From positions 1 through 64,000 of the forward strand of contig JAAFHV010000010.1 in assembly GCA_013297655.1 (NCBI GenBank): 64,000 bases of DNA, written 5' to 3'. Made by a program: the position numbers and the translations under genes. This DNA comes from Myxococcales bacterium. Its GTDB lineage: Bacteria > Myxococcota_A > Polyangia > Polyangiales > Polyangiaceae. Within the stretch, counting starts at the first letter, position 1. Each line of letters starts with the position of its first letter. Shown here piece by piece: positions 16,580-24,655 of this stretch. The notes under the pieces were generated by a model. It worked only from the letters and a program-made list of their open reading frames with translations. It ran no database searches and was not told the DNA's origin.

Positions 16580-18066
16580 GGCGCTCCCTCCGCGCTCGCC
16601 TCGAGGATCTCGGTCAGGATCTCGTTCGTGCGCTTCGGGTTCGCTTTGCCCTGCGAGGCCTTCATGACCTGGCCGACGAAGAAGCCGAACAGCCCCTTCT
16701 TTCCACGTCGATAGTCGTCGCGCTGCTTCGCGGCCTCGGCGACCACCTTCTCGCAGAGGGCCCGGAGCGCGGTCTCGTCGGTGAGCTGGCGCATCCCGAG
16801 GGACTCCGCGAGCGCGCGCACGTCGACGCTGCCCTCCCCCCCACCGACGCGCGTCTTCACCTCACGGTAGAGCTCTTTTCCCTGCTTGCCGCTGATCGTG
16901 CCGTCCTTCACGAGCGAGAGGAGCTCGGAAAGCGCGCGGGCGGGGATCGGGAAGGTCGCGTCGAGGCCGTGGGTGGTCACGTCGGCGAGGACCTCGGCCT
17001 GGACGAAGTTCCCGAGCGCGACCGGATCGGCCCCGAGGGCGACCGCCTCCTCGAAGTACGCGGCCACCTTCGGGTGCTGCGTGAGCACCTCCGCCGCGTA
17101 CGGGGTGAGCCCCAGGCTCTCCGTGTATCTTGCACGCTTCGACGCGGAGCCCTCCGGCAACGACGCCCGCGCTTCGGCGAGGAAGGCCTCGTCGATCACG
17201 AGCGGCAGGAGGTCCGGCTCGGGGAAGTAGCGGTAATCTTGGGCGGTCTCTTTTTCGCGCATCGAGAACGTCGTCTCGTTTTTTTCGTCCCACCCGCGCG
17301 TCTCGGCGACGAGGCGACCGCCACCCTCGAGGACCTCGATCTGGCGCGCGGCCTCGATCGTGATCGCGCGCTCGACGAACTTGAACGAGTTGATGTTCTT
17401 GAGCTCGACGCGGGTGCCGAGCTTCTCTTCGCCGCGCGGCTTGACCGAGACGTTCGCGTCGCAGCGGAAGCTGCCCTCCTCGAGGTTGCCGTCGTTCACG
17501 CCCGCGAAGACGAGGGCGTCGCGCAGGATCCGCAGGTACTCCGCCGCCTCGCGCCCGCTCGACAAATCGGGGCGGCCCACGATCTCGACGAGGGGCGTCC
17601 CCGCGCGGTTCAAATCGACGAGGCTCTCGCGCCCCTCGTGCACGTTCTTCCCCGCGTCCTCTTCCATGTGGATGCGCTCGATCCGAGCCACCTTCGTGCC
17701 ACCCCCCTCGAGCGGCACCACGATCGCGCCGCCCTTGCCGAGCGGCTCGTCGAACTGGCTGATCTGGTACCCCTTCGGGAGGTCCGGATAGAAATAGTTC
17801 TTCCTGGAAAACCTCGATGTTTTGGACACTTCCGTTCCCACCGTGAGGCACGCACGCACGGCGAGGCGGACCGCCTCCGCGTTGGGGACGGGGAGCGTGC
17901 CGGGGTGGCCGGCGCAGACGGGGCACACGTGCGTGTTCGGCGGCGCTCCGAACGTGGTCTCGCACGAGCAAAAGAGCTTCGTCCGGGTGGCGAGCTGCGC
18001 GTGCACCTCGAGGCCGACGACCACGTCGTAGGGCCGGCGTTCCTCGTCGATCGTGGCGACTCCCAT
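16576..18066 (-). CDS. gatB: Aspartyl/glutamyl-tRNA amidotransferase subunit B
   Basis: Part of GatCAB, which amidates Glu-tRNA(Gln) and Asp-tRNA(Asn). Clear family sequence throughout: YDVVVGLEVHAQL, CPVCAGHPGTLP, NYFYPDLPKGYQISQ, RIHMEEDAGK, DLNRAGTPLVEIV, FRCDANVSV, ELKNINSF and a C-terminal YqeY-like tail domain with GFFVGQVMK. Length is 496 aa from the ATG at 18066; an in-frame ATG at 18102 would add 12 residues and is also possible. gatA and gatC are not in the window. The 3' end overlaps the start of the hybrid kinase gene. The divergent ftsB-like gene starts 60 bases away. Confidence 0.95.
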   Translation of the reverse strand: MGVATIDEERRPYDVVVGLEVHAQLATRTKLFCSCETTFGAPPNTHVCPVCAGHPGTLPVPNAEAVRLAVRACLTVGTEVSKTSRFSRKNYFYPDLPKGYQISQFDEPLGKGGAIVVPLEGGGTKVARIERIHMEEDAGKNVHEGRESLVDLNRAGTPLVEIVGRPDLSSGREAAEYLRILRDALVFAGVNDGNLEEGSFRCDANVSVKPRGEEKLGTRVELKNINSFKFVERAITIEAARQIEVLEGGGRLVAETRGWDEKNETTFSMREKETAQDYRYFPEPDLLPLVIDEAFLAEARASLPEGSASKRARYTESLGLTPYAAEVLTQHPKVAAYFEEAVALGADPVALGNFVQAEVLADVTTHGLDATFPIPARALSELLSLVKDGTISGKQGKELYREVKTRVGGGEGSVDVRALAESLGMRQLTDETALRALCEKVVAEAAKQRDDYRRGKKGLFGFFVGQVMKASQGKANPKRTNEILTEILEASAEGAP

Positions 18067-18126
18067 AGGCCACGTGTCTATCAGAAAAGTTGGCCGCTTC
18101 ATGGTGCGCCTGCCACCGTCGATTCC

Positions 18127-18435
18127 ATGTCCTCCGAAGCCTCCGCGATCCGGGCGCTCGAGCGCCTCCTGCCGATGGCCGTGCTGGGTGTGGCGTTCGT
18201 CTCGGTGCCGCTCCTCATCCTCAAGCCGGAGGGGCTCCCCCGGATGCGCCTCCTCGAAAAGGAGCTCGCGCAGGTCGACGCTGAGAACACCGAGCTCCGC
18301 CGCGACGTGGCGAAGCTCCGCGTCGACGTCGCCGATCTGCGCGACAACCCCGCCGCCGTCGAGCGCATTGCCCGCTCGAAGCTCGGGCTCTTGCGACGGA
18401 GCGAGGTCGTGTTTCAGTTCGGGAAGCGCCCATGA
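18127..18435 (+). CDS. ftsB: FtsB/DivIC-family septum protein
   Basis: A 102-aa membrane protein: one transmembrane helix near the N-terminus (about 14-32), then a coiled coil (about 38-70, LLEKELAQVDAENTELRRDVAKL) and a short tail (NPAAVERIARSKLGLLRRSEVV) typical of FtsB/DivIC. It should join the FtsQLB divisome complex. The ATG at 18127 gives the normal length. It is divergent from gatB with a short shared upstream region. Confidence 0.82.
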   Translation: MSSEASAIRALERLLPMAVLGVAFVSVPLLILKPEGLPRMRLLEKELAQVDAENTELRRDVAKLRVDVADLRDNPAAVERIARSKLGLLRRSEVVFQFGKRP

Positions 18436-18536
18436 CGGGCGCATCCGCCGCGAAACGAGGCCACTCACGGACCAATTTCGCGGAAGGCCCTGTTCGGGCG
18501 TCGGCGCCGTTGGTTCTGTTGTAGAGTTCCGCCGTC

Positions 18537-20321
18537 GTGGCGGTCGAATTCGCCAAAGGTTTGATGGTGACCGAGGTCGTGAGCGTGGACGCTCTCGAGA
18601 GGGCGCTCTACGTGGCCGTCTCGAACGACTCGCCGCTGGAGCACGCCTTGCTCGACACGAGCGCCATGACCGCAGCGCGCCTCGAGGAAGAGCTCGCGCG
18701 CGGAGACGCCCCCGTGCTCCACGGCGTCGTCGCGGACGTCGACCTTATCGACAAGCTCCCGACCGGCCTTTGCTCGCGCCTTCTCGCGGTCCCGCTCCGC
18801 TACGATGCGCGCTCGAACACCGTCGATCTCGCGGTCGTGAACGTGTTCGACACCCACGCGGCCGAGGAAATCGCCTTCCATTTGCAGGCAAACGTGGTCG
18901 CGGTCCGCGCGTCGCTCTCGGACGTGGAAGCGGCGCTGAAGAACCGGCCGAGCTACGTCGAGCTCGCCGCGTCACGGCCGGCCCACCCAGCCTATCCGTC
19001 GGCCCGCTCGCGCCACGAGACCCCCGCGTCGAGCGGGCGCCACCAGGAAACTCCGCCTCCCGTGCCCGTGCGCATCACCAAGCGCACCCCGCCTTGGGGC
19101 ACCGACGTCTCCGTCATGACGTCCCTGTCCAACGACCGCACGTCCGACATTCCGATCCCGCTCACGCGGCGTCGAAGCCTCGTGCCCGGCGAGGCTGGAC
19201 CCGCGTCGGTGCTTCCCGCCGAGCCTCCGCCTCCGGACGACATCGCCGCGCTCACGTACGCGCGGCTGGGCGGCGGGCTCTCCCTCCCCGACGCGGCCCT
19301 CGTGCGCTCGAAGAGCTCGTCCCCGTCGCCCGCACACGAGTTGCCTTCGCACGAGCACGAGGGGCTCCGCATCGACTCCCTGCCGATGGCCGCGGTCGAG
19401 GTCGCGAGCACACGCGGCGGCATCTCCGGCGCCCCTTCCACCGACCGCGACGGCACACGAGACGTTCCCCCACCGTCGTCCGTCGCGAGCTATTCGATGG
19501 ACATGGGCCTCCCGCCCCGCTCCGCCGCCGCGACACGCGCGGGCGAGCGCCTCGCGCCGCCGATCCCGGCGGCCGACGAGAGCATGGTCGCGATCCCCGC
19601 TCCCCCGGACACCGAGCGCGGTCTCACCTCGGTCGTGCCGCCTGCGCCGCCTGCGCCTTCGATTTCCCACCGCGACGAGCCGACCACCGCGCGGGACGTG
19701 GCCCACCGCCCGCCGCCGGTGTCGATGCGGGCTCCGAGCGTGCGTCCTCCGGGCTCGATCCCTCCCCCGATTTCGGTGCGCGCGCCGAGCCGGCGCCCCG
19801 GTCCTTCGGGCTCGGCGTGGCCCGACGCGCGGCCGCTGACGAAGAGCCTCCCTCCTCCGGACGCGGCGCACGTCGTCAGCGCCTTGAAGACCGCACCCGA
19901 CCGCGACGCGGTGCTCGCCTACGTGCTCGCCGGCGCGCGCGGAGTTGCGCGGCGAGTCGCCCTTTTTGTAGCAAAAAAGGGCACTTACGTGGGGTGGTCG
20001 TGCTCACCCGAGTTCGGCAACGAGACGGCGCTCGTTTCGCTCTCGGTGCCGCAGGACGCGCCCACGGTCCTCAACTGGGCCGCCACGGAGGGCACCTACC
20101 TCGGGCCGCTCGATCCGAGCTCACACGGGATGCTCCTCGCCGTCATGGGCTCCGCCTCGCGCGACGTCGCGTCGGTCCCCATCCGGGTGAGCGGCAAGAC
20201 CGCGATCGTCATCGTCGCCGACGATCTGGGCGACACGATGATCGGCACGAAGCGCCTCGAAGAGATCGCGCGCGCGGCGGGCGACGCGCTCCTCCGCGTC
20301 GTCCGCGCCGGCAAAAAGTAG
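18537..20321 (+). CDS. GspE/PilB N-domain-like protein with long disordered linker
   Basis: A 594-aa protein in three parts. Residues about 1-140 resemble the MshEN/GspE-II N-terminal domain of secretion and pilus ATPases (LMVTEVVSVDALERAL, VDLAVVNVFD, FHLQANVVAV). Residues about 145-440 are Pro/Ser/Arg-rich and presumably disordered. Residues about 445-594 form a compact, GAF-like domain (RVALFVAKKGTYVGW, IVIVADDLGDTM). No Walker motif is present, so it is not an ATPase. MshEN domains can bind c-di-GMP in other proteins, so a regulatory or scaffolding role is possible. The GTG start at 18537 is supported by the immediate onset of the domain. Confidence 0.72.
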   Translation: MAVEFAKGLMVTEVVSVDALERALYVAVSNDSPLEHALLDTSAMTAARLEEELARGDAPVLHGVVADVDLIDKLPTGLCSRLLAVPLRYDARSNTVDLAVVNVFDTHAAEEIAFHLQANVVAVRASLSDVEAALKNRPSYVELAASRPAHPAYPSARSRHETPASSGRHQETPPPVPVRITKRTPPWGTDVSVMTSLSNDRTSDIPIPLTRRRSLVPGEAGPASVLPAEPPPPDDIAALTYARLGGGLSLPDAALVRSKSSSPSPAHELPSHEHEGLRIDSLPMAAVEVASTRGGISGAPSTDRDGTRDVPPPSSVASYSMDMGLPPRSAAATRAGERLAPPIPAADESMVAIPAPPDTERGLTSVVPPAPPAPSISHRDEPTTARDVAHRPPPVSMRAPSVRPPGSIPPPISVRAPSRRPGPSGSAWPDARPLTKSLPPPDAAHVVSALKTAPDRDAVLAYVLAGARGVARRVALFVAKKGTYVGWSCSPEFGNETALVSLSVPQDAPTVLNWAATEGTYLGPLDPSSHGMLLAVMGSASRDVASVPIRVSGKTAIVIVADDLGDTMIGTKRLEEIARAAGDALLRVVRAGKK

Positions 20322-20365
20322 CCCGATCGAGAGGCGAGCCTCGGAAGGCGCGCGAGAGAGCACGC

Positions 20366-20620
20366 TCAGGCGGCAGACGGGCCCGAGAGGCGCGTGATCG
20401 CCTTCGCGACGTCGTCCACCGTCACGAGGTCCATCAAGAGCTCGTTCGGGATCGTCACGTCGAAGCGCTCCTCCGCGTCGGCCACGAGCTCCATCACCGC
20501 GAGGCTGTCGAGGCCGAGATCGCTCTGGATGCCGTGCTCCGCCAAGATGGTCTTGCTGGCGGGGACGTGCCTCCGAAGGAGCGTGATGGTCGTGCTCAGG
20601 GTCTCTTCGTAGGTGGCCAT
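20366..20620 (-). CDS. Acyl carrier protein
   Basis: An 84-aa four-helix carrier. Ser39 in LGLDSLAVMEL is the phosphopantetheine attachment site, and FDVTIPNELLMDLVTVDDV matches the third and fourth helices. No fatty-acid or polyketide synthase gene is adjacent. The neighbours are a ThiE-like gene upstream on the same strand and a convergent gene downstream, so this is probably a specialised or orphan carrier rather than the main AcpP. Confidence 0.88.
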   Translation of the reverse strand: MATYEETLSTTITLLRRHVPASKTILAEHGIQSDLGLDSLAVMELVADAEERFDVTIPNELLMDLVTVDDVAKAITRLSGPSAA

Positions 20621-20637
20621 CGTGGGTGACGCTCAGT

Positions 20638-21339
20638 CTATCGCCGGCGGGGGCGGAACACACGTTCGATCGGCCGCGCAAAGGCGTGCCCGCGTGCGTC
20701 GTTTCCCGCGCGCCGCGGGGGCAGACGCTCGAAGAACGCGGCGTCGGAGAAGGGCGCCCGCATCACGGCGACCGCGTCCGCCCCGGCCTCGAAACACGCG
20801 CTCGCGCGGCCTGCGTCGATGCCGCCGAGGGCGATCACGTAGAGCCCTGGGTGCGCCTTCGCCGCGCGCGTGATGGCGCCTTTCCCCCGCGCCGCTCCTT
20901 TTCCCGGGACCTCGAAGATCGGGCTCACGACCACCGCGTCGAACCCGGCCGCGGCGGCCTCGTCCACGTCGGCGTCGGTGTGCGCTACGCGCGATATCCA
21001 TGCATCATGCATGCGTGCACGGAGCCCCTCGGGAGCGAGGCTGCCCGGGACGTGGAGGTGCGCGCCGAGGGCGAGCGCGAGCGCGGGATCACCGTTCACG
21101 AACCACGGGAGCCCCTCCGAAGCGGCGAGCGACGCGACGTCGGTCGCGACGCGCACGAGCTCCTCGTGGCTCGACTTCGCACGCGCTTGGACCGCGAGCC
21201 GCGACCCGAGCACACGCGCGCCTCGCTCGATCACGCGCGCGAGATCGGCGCGGGTGACACCCTCGGGGGTGATCAGCAGCACCTCGAACGAGGGCCGCGG
21301 CCGCGGCGGCACGGAGTCAGCCGCCGTCGGAATGCCCAT
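20638..21339 (-). CDS. ThiE/TenI-family TIM-barrel protein
   Basis: Resembles thiamine-phosphate synthase, which joins the pyrimidine and thiazole moieties. The barrel strands and several family positions are recognisable (QARAKSS in place of QLREK, FVNGDP in place of NDR, ALGAHLHVPG, VSPIFEVPGKG, YVIALGGI), but the pyrophosphate-binding and substrate residues are altered. It may be TenI-like or a diverged ThiE rather than a normal synthase. 233 aa. The ATG at 21339 lies inside the end of the upstream small gene, so translation is coupled. thiG is two genes upstream in the same direction. Confidence 0.75.
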   Translation of the reverse strand: MGIPTAADSVPPRPRPSFEVLLITPEGVTRADLARVIERGARVLGSRLAVQARAKSSHEELVRVATDVASLAASEGLPWFVNGDPALALALGAHLHVPGSLAPEGLRARMHDAWISRVAHTDADVDEAAAAGFDAVVVSPIFEVPGKGAARGKGAITRAAKAHPGLYVIALGGIDAGRASACFEAGADAVAVMRAPFSDAAFFERLPPRRAGNDARGHAFARPIERVFRPRRR

Positions 21340-21574
21340 CGAGCTCGGCGCGCGCGGCCGCGGCGTGTCGGCTCGAGGGATACTTGTCGACGAGGAACTT
21401 GAGCGTCGATCGCGCCGCCGCCTCGTCTTTTTTCGCGCGGAAGTCCTGCGCGAGGTCCCACAGGGCGTCGCCGGGTGAGTCTTCGACGCGGAGGGTCGGG
21501 TCCGGTGTGCGCGCGCACTGGACGGGGGCAAGGGAGAGGGAGCTGACGAGGGCGGAGACGAGGACGACGCGCAT
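21317..21574 (-). CDS. Small exported TPR-like protein, 85 aa
   Basis: A hydrophobic N-terminus (MRVVLVSALVSSLSLAPVQC) suggests export, possibly a weak lipobox at Cys20. The rest is a single helical hairpin resembling one tetratricopeptide unit of the BamD/YbgF type (ALWDLAQDFRAKKDEAAARSTLKFLVDKYPSSRHA). It overlaps the ThiE-like gene by 23 bases and follows thiG by 14 bases, suggesting one transcript. Function unknown. Confidence 0.65.
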   Translation of the reverse strand: MRVVLVSALVSSLSLAPVQCARTPDPTLRVEDSPGDALWDLAQDFRAKKDEAAARSTLKFLVDKYPSSRHAAAARAELDGHSDGG

Positions 21575-21588
21575 GGGCTCTCCCGATG

Positions 21589-22362
21589 TTATTCGATGAG
21601 GCCGGCTTGGGGGCTCGACGCGTTCGCGTAGCGGCTCTTCTTCATGCGGCCCGCGAGGAACGCCATCCGGCCCGCAGATACGCCGGCGCGCATCGCCTTC
21701 GCCATGAGGACGGGATCCTTCGCGTGCGCGATCGCGGTGTTCATCAGGACCCCGTCGCACCCGAGCTCCATCGCGACGGCGGCGTCGCTCGCGGTGCCGA
21801 CCCCGGCGTCGACCAGCACCGGCACCTTCGCGCGCTCGAGGATGAGGGAGAGGTTGTGCGGGTTTTGGATTCCGAGGCCGCTCCCGATCGGAGCGGCGAG
21901 CGGCATCACCGCGGCGCACCCCAAATCTTCGAGCTTCCGGCACAAGATGGGATCGTCCATGCAGTAGGCCATGACGACGAAGCCCTCCTTGACCAAGATC
22001 TTCGCGGCGACGAGCGTCTCTTCGTTGTCCGGGTAGAGCGTGTCTTTGTCGCCGATGACCTCGAGCTTCACGAGATCGGCGATGCCGAGCTCGCGCGCGA
22101 GGCGGAGGGTGCGCACCGCTTCGTCTGCGGTGTAGCAGCCGGCGGTGTTCGGGAGCAGCGTCCAGGGCTTCTTGCGGAGGAGCGCCATGAGCGAGGTGCC
22201 GCTCTTGTCGGCGAGGTCCACCCGCCGGAGCGCGACCGTCACGATGCTCGCGCCCGAGGCGTCAATCGCGGCCTCCGTCTCTTCGACGCTCGCGTACTTG
22301 CCCGTGCCGACGATGAGGCGGCTCTCGAAGGTGCGCCCGGCGATGCGAAGGGGATCGTCCAT
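21589..22362 (-). CDS. thiG: Thiazole synthase
   Basis: Builds the thiazole phosphate of thiamine from deoxyxylulose phosphate, dehydroglycine and ThiS thiocarboxylate. Recognised from [25 protein letters not shown], Schiff-base Lys99 in LVKLEVIGD, and the phosphate loops PIGSGLGI and [11 protein letters not shown]. 257 aa, normal length. The ATG at 22362 was chosen; a GTG six bases upstream is equally possible. No ThiS, ThiF or thiamine riboswitch is seen in the window. Confidence 0.95.
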   Translation of the reverse strand: MDDPLRIAGRTFESRLIVGTGKYASVEETEAAIDASGASIVTVALRRVDLADKSGTSLMALLRKKPWTLLPNTAGCYTADEAVRTLRLARELGIADLVKLEVIGDKDTLYPDNEETLVAAKILVKEGFVVMAYCMDDPILCRKLEDLGCAAVMPLAAPIGSGLGIQNPHNLSLILERAKVPVLVDAGVGTASDAAVAMELGCDGVLMNTAIAHAKDPVLMAKAMRAGVSAGRMAFLAGRMKKSRYANASSPQAGLIE

Positions 22363-22484
22363 CGCCACCGGATAGCGGCAGTCTCCCCCGCGAGCAAGCT
22401 TCGTCGCGAGTCAAGATTCCTGCACACCTCACGCTTTCGTCCGCCGGTTCGTTGACACACCCGCGACCACGACGTCATCGTTCG

Positions 22485-24146
22485 ATGCGACGCCCCATGC
22501 CGCCGCTCCGTTCCCCACTCCAGCGCTCCGCGAAGCGCCACGCGTGCGTCACGCGCGCGCTCGCATTCGTGGGCGCGATCGCGGCTGCGAGCGGCGCGAC
22601 GACGATCACGACGGAGGGTCTCGCGCGCGCCGACGAGGGGCAGTCGCGCACCGAGCTCGCCGACCCCGCGAGAGACCAGCTCGACGCCGATTTGACCATT
22701 GTTCCGGACGGTTACGGAGCATTGTTCGTTCCCGCGCTCGAGTCGGATTTGGACCCCGAGGCTTCCGTCATCGTCGAGCTCGACGGCGAAACGCTCTCGG
22801 TCGGCAAGCTCGGACAGCGGATCCCGCTCCCGCCCGGGCACTACCGCGCGCTCGTCGGGACGGGTCCCCGCGAAGCGCGCTCGGCCTCCGAGATCGTGGT
22901 CGTCGCCGGCGAGACGACCACGCTGGCGCCGAGCTACGGCGTCATGCGGATCAGCATCGTCGATCCCAACGGGAAGCCGGAGGACGAGACCTACGTCGTC
23001 GGCGCGCTCGATACGGGCCGCTCGTACGGACCGTTCCGCCCATCGTTCAAGCCCGGCCAGCGCGCGTCGATCGCGCTCTACCTTCCCCCCGGGCGCTACG
23101 TGTTCGCGCTCGGCAAGGATCCGAAGGCGCGCGACAACTCGGTCGCCGTGCTCGTCGCGGCGGGCGACGTGCTCCACTACCGCGTCGTCGTCGAGGACGG
23201 CCGCATCATGCGCACCGAGTTCGGCGAAGCGGCGACCGTGCGCGAGCCGAGCATCTTCAAGGTGCGCTGGACCCTCGCCGCCGACGGAACCCTCGGCAGC
23301 CGCTTGAACCAGCTCTCGTCGTACAACGGCGACGCCCTCACGCTCGGAGCGTACACGCGGCTCGATCTCGGCATCGACACCGGACGCCACCTCGCCGAAG
23401 CGAGCCTGCTCGCGGACTTCGCGGCGGTGGGCATCTTGTCGTCGAACGGCGCCTCGGAGTTCCCGATCCAAAAGGTGACGGACGACGTGCGCGCCGAGGT
23501 CCTCTACAACTACCGGCTCGGCGGCGTCGCGGGGCCCTACGCGCACGCCACGGGCTACACGTCGCTCTTTCCGACGCGCTACTACGCACCCGTCGACCTC
23601 CGCGCCGTCACCACGAACGAAGCGGGAAACGTCGTTCGCGACGAGGCGTTTCGAAAGGGGGACGACTACCGCCTCTTCCCCGAGCTCGGGCCCCTCGTCG
23701 TGCAGGAGGGCGCCGGCATCGGCACCAAGGTCGACCTCGAGACGTTCCGCTTCGCGTTCCGTGGCGGACTCGCTGCGCGGCAAGCGTTCTTCTTCGACGG
23801 TCGCGCGATCACCTCGCAGGCCGGCACGAACCTGAACCTCCTCCAGCTCGACGACGTGAAGACGCTCGGCGTCGAGGCGACCGCGATGTGCGGCATCACG
23901 GTGCGTAACCTCCTCGACATCGACTCCCGACTCGACGGGTTCGTAGGGGAAAACCAGTTCGCGTCGCTCTTCAAGGACGAAGGCAAGTACCGGCCGGTTT
24001 ACCGCTGGGACACGACCGCGTCGCTCAAGCTGAGCCGCCACGTCGCGCTCGTTTATACGCTCGGTCTGCGCCGCGACACGCAGGCGCTCGAGAAGGATCA
24101 GATCTCCCACTCGCTCCGGTTGAGGCTCCAGTGGTCCGTCTTTTGA
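22485..24146 (+). CDS. Large outer-membrane protein with N-terminal PEGA-like domain
   Basis: 553 aa. A long basic N-region and hydrophobic core give a signal peptide ending near GLARADEG. Residues about 60-235 hold beta-rich carbohydrate-module or PEGA-like repeats (VIVELDGETLSVGKLGQRIPLPPGHYR, LYLPPGRYVFALGK). The C-terminal 300 residues alternate polar and hydrophobic positions, with aromatic girdles and a terminal Phe (LRLRLQWSVF), as in outer-membrane barrels. First gene of a four-gene plus-strand operon of envelope proteins. The ATG at 22485 is preferred to an upstream TTG. No enzyme motif is seen. Confidence 0.75.
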   Translation: MRRPMPPLRSPLQRSAKRHACVTRALAFVGAIAAASGATTITTEGLARADEGQSRTELADPARDQLDADLTIVPDGYGALFVPALESDLDPEASVIVELDGETLSVGKLGQRIPLPPGHYRALVGTGPREARSASEIVVVAGETTTLAPSYGVMRISIVDPNGKPEDETYVVGALDTGRSYGPFRPSFKPGQRASIALYLPPGRYVFALGKDPKARDNSVAVLVAAGDVLHYRVVVEDGRIMRTEFGEAATVREPSIFKVRWTLAADGTLGSRLNQLSSYNGDALTLGAYTRLDLGIDTGRHLAEASLLADFAAVGILSSNGASEFPIQKVTDDVRAEVLYNYRLGGVAGPYAHATGYTSLFPTRYYAPVDLRAVTTNEAGNVVRDEAFRKGDDYRLFPELGPLVVQEGAGIGTKVDLETFRFAFRGGLAARQAFFFDGRAITSQAGTNLNLLQLDDVKTLGVEATAMCGITVRNLLDIDSRLDGFVGENQFASLFKDEGKYRPVYRWDTTASLKLSRHVALVYTLGLRRDTQALEKDQISHSLRLRLQWSVF

Positions 24147-24655
24147 CTCGACCGCAGCCCGGAGCCCTCGCGATCGCGCTGCTCCTCGCGCTCGCGGCGT
24201 GCGGACCAGGCGCGGCCTCGACTCTCGGCGGTCCCCAAGCGGCCGACGCGCGCCTCGATCCGACGGAGCGGATCGTGCGCCTGCATGTCGCGATCAACGA
24301 GCTCCGCGACGATCCGGACGCCGCAGGGACCGCCGTCGAGCTCTCCCGCGCGGCGACGTGGGTCGCGCGCGCCGAGGCCCTCACCCGAACCAAGACCGAC
24401 CCCGACCTGCGCGATCTCCTCCTCGATACGGCAGAGGGACAGGTCACGATGGTGCGCTCGCACGCGGCGCTCCGCCGAAGCTCGCGCTCCCTCCAAGAGC
24501 GTCACCCCGGCGCGCTCCCTCTCCGCGACCACACGGGCGACGCACCTTCGCGCCCACCGCTCCCCGCGCCCGCCGATGCCCATCGTGGCGACGACGCGGG
24601 CGCTTCCGCTGCCCCCTCCGTGACGACGTCGGCAGCGCCGACCGAGGCCCCATGA
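24131..24655 (+). CDS. Lipoprotein, DUF4398-like, 174 aa
   Basis: A GTG start within the end of the preceding barrel gene (16-base overlap) gives a lipoprotein signal with lipobox LAAC (Cys24). Residues about 40-120 are helical (IVRLHVAINELRDDPDAAGTAVELSRAATWVARAEAL), resembling the short helical repeats in DUF4398 lipoproteins. The end is Pro/Ala/Ser-rich. Its stop overlaps the next ATG (ATGA). Probably forms an envelope complex with its neighbours. Confidence 0.75.
   Translation: MVRLLTRPQPGALAIALLLALAACGPGAASTLGGPQAADARLDPTERIVRLHVAINELRDDPDAAGTAVELSRAATWVARAEALTRTKTDPDLRDLLLDTAEGQVTMVRSHAALRRSSRSLQERHPGALPLRDHTGDAPSRPPLPAPADAHRGDDAGASAAPSVTTSAAPTEAP

Noticed and set aside
16969-18435. 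Plus-strand frame opposite gatB joined to the FtsB-like gene
   Set aside because: Only the last 103 codons (from 18127) have FtsB character. The rest is antisense to the well-supported gatB.
22363-22484. TTGACA at 22452 as a -35 box for the barrel gene, and a thiamine riboswitch for thiG
   Set aside because: No -10 lies at suitable spacing and the start codon is too close. No THI-box core sequence is recognisable on the minus strand.
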